The notes under the pieces are model-generated. The model had not been told where the DNA came from. It did not search any database and saw only the letters and a list, made by a program, of their open reading frames with translations. Of a stretch of DNA of 14,812 nucleotides, positions 13,817 to 14,812 are shown piece by piece. A program made the translations under genes and the position numbers. The stretch is taken from assembly GCA_002422985.1 (NCBI GenBank), contig DITZ01000052.1:4019-18830 (forward strand). The letters are read 5' to 3'. The stretch's first letter is position 1. Each line of letters starts with the position of its first letter. Source of the stretch: Sphingomonadales bacterium UBA6171 (lineage in GTDB: Bacteria > Pseudomonadota > Alphaproteobacteria > Sphingomonadales > Sphingomonadaceae).

Positions 13817-14245
13817 ATGGGAATTCAGGCCATTTTGAAGACCAAGGGCACGGCGGTGGCGGCGATCGGACCGGATGCGCCGGTTGCGGAGGCGATTGCG
13901 CTGATGTCGACGCGGCGAATCGGTGCCGTTCTGGTGGTGGAGGGCGATTCGGTCGTCGGCATTCTTTCGGAGCGGGATGTGATGCGCGGGCTGGCGATCA
14001 ACGGCGCGCAGGTGCTGGAGATGCTGGTGCGCGAGCTGATGACGGCGCCGGTGATCACGATTCGGTTGCAGGATACGGTGGTGGATGCGCTTGCACTGAT
14101 GACGGACCGGCGGATTCGGCACCTTCCGGTGGTGTGTCAGGGGCGTTTGGAGGGAATCGTTTCGATTGGTGATCTGGTGAAGGTGCGTATCGAGGAGGCG
14201 GAGGCGGAGGCTTTGGCCTTGAAGGATTACATCGTTTCGGCTTGA
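13817..14245 (+). CDS. Two-CBS-domain protein
   Basis: This 142-residue stand-alone protein is made of a CBS pair (Bateman module) that probably binds an adenine nucleotide. The first CBS domain (about 8-65) contains EAIALMSTRRIGAVLVVEGD and VGILSERDVMRGLA. The second (about 75-130) contains VDALALMTDRRIRHLPVV and LEGIVSIGDLVKVRI. It has no fused catalytic, transporter or DNA-binding domain. Single CBS-pair proteins of this length are common in alphaproteobacteria and are thought to act as energy sensors, but the partner is unknown. Strong GAGGGAGG ribosome binding site. It lies directly upstream of an rRNA operon; I see no intrinsic terminator between them. Confidence 0.92.
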   Translation: MGIQAILKTKGTAVAAIGPDAPVAEAIALMSTRRIGAVLVVEGDSVVGILSERDVMRGLAINGAQVLEMLVRELMTAPVITIRLQDTVVDALALMTDRRIRHLPVVCQGRLEGIVSIGDLVKVRIEEAEAEALALKDYIVSA

Positions 14246-14342
14246 TTCTTTCCGAAAGTTGCGTAGGGTTGGAGGTCTGGCCTGATTTTGCTGCCTGTCG
14301 CTGAAAAAGTGACGCTTTGGTGAAGCTGGCTGGAAAAACTTG

Positions 14343-14371
14343 TTGACGGGTCGGCCGGCCATCGCCATAAG
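14343..14371 (+). promoter_or_regulatory. rRNA operon promoter
   Basis: TTGACG (14343-14348) and CATAAG (14366-14371) are 17 nt apart. An A-rich patch, GGAAAAACTT (14332-14341), lies just upstream and may act as an UP element. A GC-rich discriminator (CCGCCTC) follows, the kind linked to stringent control. It points to 16S rRNA about 410 nt downstream. The arrangement matches what I know of sphingomonad rrn promoters. Confidence 0.75.
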
Positions 14372-14377
14372 CCGCCT

Positions 14378-14786
14378 CACAGTCGACGCAGACAACGACG
14401 GCAGGCGCTACGGTGCCTCGCCGGGCTTTCCTTTCCCGGAAAGCTTCCTCGGAAGAGGGACCGCTTGAAGCGTTGCTATCTCAACAAGCCGAGAGGTTTG
14501 GCCGGTAAGTCAAAGGACCGGTGGGATTTTCTGTCGCTCTTTCTCATGGTTGATTTAGATGAAGGGACATGTGGACGGCGGTCCCGGTCGCCAGGGCTTC
14601 AAGGCCTGGATGATCGGTATTAAGTTCGTCTATATGTCTCAACGCATACGCTTGTGGAGGCTGGTTCTTCGATCTTAGGGTCGAAAGATTGGCTTCAATA
14701 CAAAGTCAGTAGACGTTGTGCAGAAGATGAGCTCCTTGAAACGGATTTTGGTTTGGCTTTTCCGGCTGAACCAGATTTCGGAAATG
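14378..14786 (+). ncRNA. rRNA operon leader
   Basis: This is the transcribed leader from about 14378 to the 16S start. It holds no gene. Visible hairpins are CTTTCC with GGAAAG and CTTCC with GGAAG (within 14427-14456), CCAGG with CCTGG (near 14591-14609), and TTCGATC (14668-14674) with GGTCGAA (14679-14685) around TTAG. GCTCTTT (14536-14542) is a boxA-like antitermination site. The following GATGAAGGGACATGTGG stretch looks like the conserved part of sphingomonad leaders. The strand that pairs with the 3' side of 16S for RNase III lies partly outside this window. Confidence 0.6.
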
Positions 14787-14812
14787 AACTTGAGAGTTTG
14801 ATCCTGGCTCAG
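14787..14812 (+). rRNA. rrs: 16S rRNA, first 26 nt (cut by window edge)
   Basis: The window ends in AACTTGAGAGTTTGATCCTG followed by GCTCAG, the conserved 5' end of bacterial 16S rRNA and the site of the universal 27F primer. The mature end is placed by comparison with the E. coli start and could be off by a few nt. Confidence 0.95.

Overview
This window comes from a high-GC alphaproteobacterium, most likely of the order Sphingomonadales. The grounds are the codon bias, the prfA-prmC-DUF4167 and Tol-Pal layouts, the ATGA-type gene overlaps, and an rRNA leader and 16S start (AACTTGAGAGTTTGATCCTG) of alphaproteobacterial type. It is mostly a core-chromosome stretch. I see no phage, insertion sequence, CRISPR or tRNA. 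The genus cannot be fixed because only 26 nt of 16S are present.

Left part (1-5247): the 3' end of trmD, then rplS, then a decayed ybgC-type thioesterase remnant, then the envelope-constriction operon tolQ-tolR-tolA-tolB-pal. TolQ, TolR and TolA form the inner-membrane proton-driven complex. TolB is the periplasmic propeller and Pal the outer-membrane lipoprotein that grips peptidoglycan. The ybgC that usually leads this operon is broken here, and no cpoB follows pal.

Middle (5291-8926): ispG (MEP isoprenoid pathway) is translationally coupled to a small GNAT acetyltransferase. A strong C/G-rich hairpin separates them from a convergent gene of 605 codons. That gene is the most unusual item in the window: one polypeptide carrying a left-handed beta-helix acyltransferase, an acyl carrier protein domain and a LnmK-like double-hotdog acyltransferase/decarboxylase domain. 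No other biosynthetic gene lies nearby. It is divided from hisS by a divergent promoter region holding a dyad-symmetric element.

Right part (8927-14812): hisS-prfA-prmC overlap one another as a translation operon, in which PrmC methylates the GGQ glutamine of the RF1 made by prfA. After a 338-nt leader comes a DUF4167 gene with thirteen tandem 15-nt repeats and a C-terminal AT-hook-like motif, closed by a clear intrinsic terminator. A small two-helix membrane protein (minus strand) and a two-CBS-domain protein (plus strand) are divergent. The last 0.55 kb is an rRNA operon promoter and leader running into the first bases of 16S rRNA.
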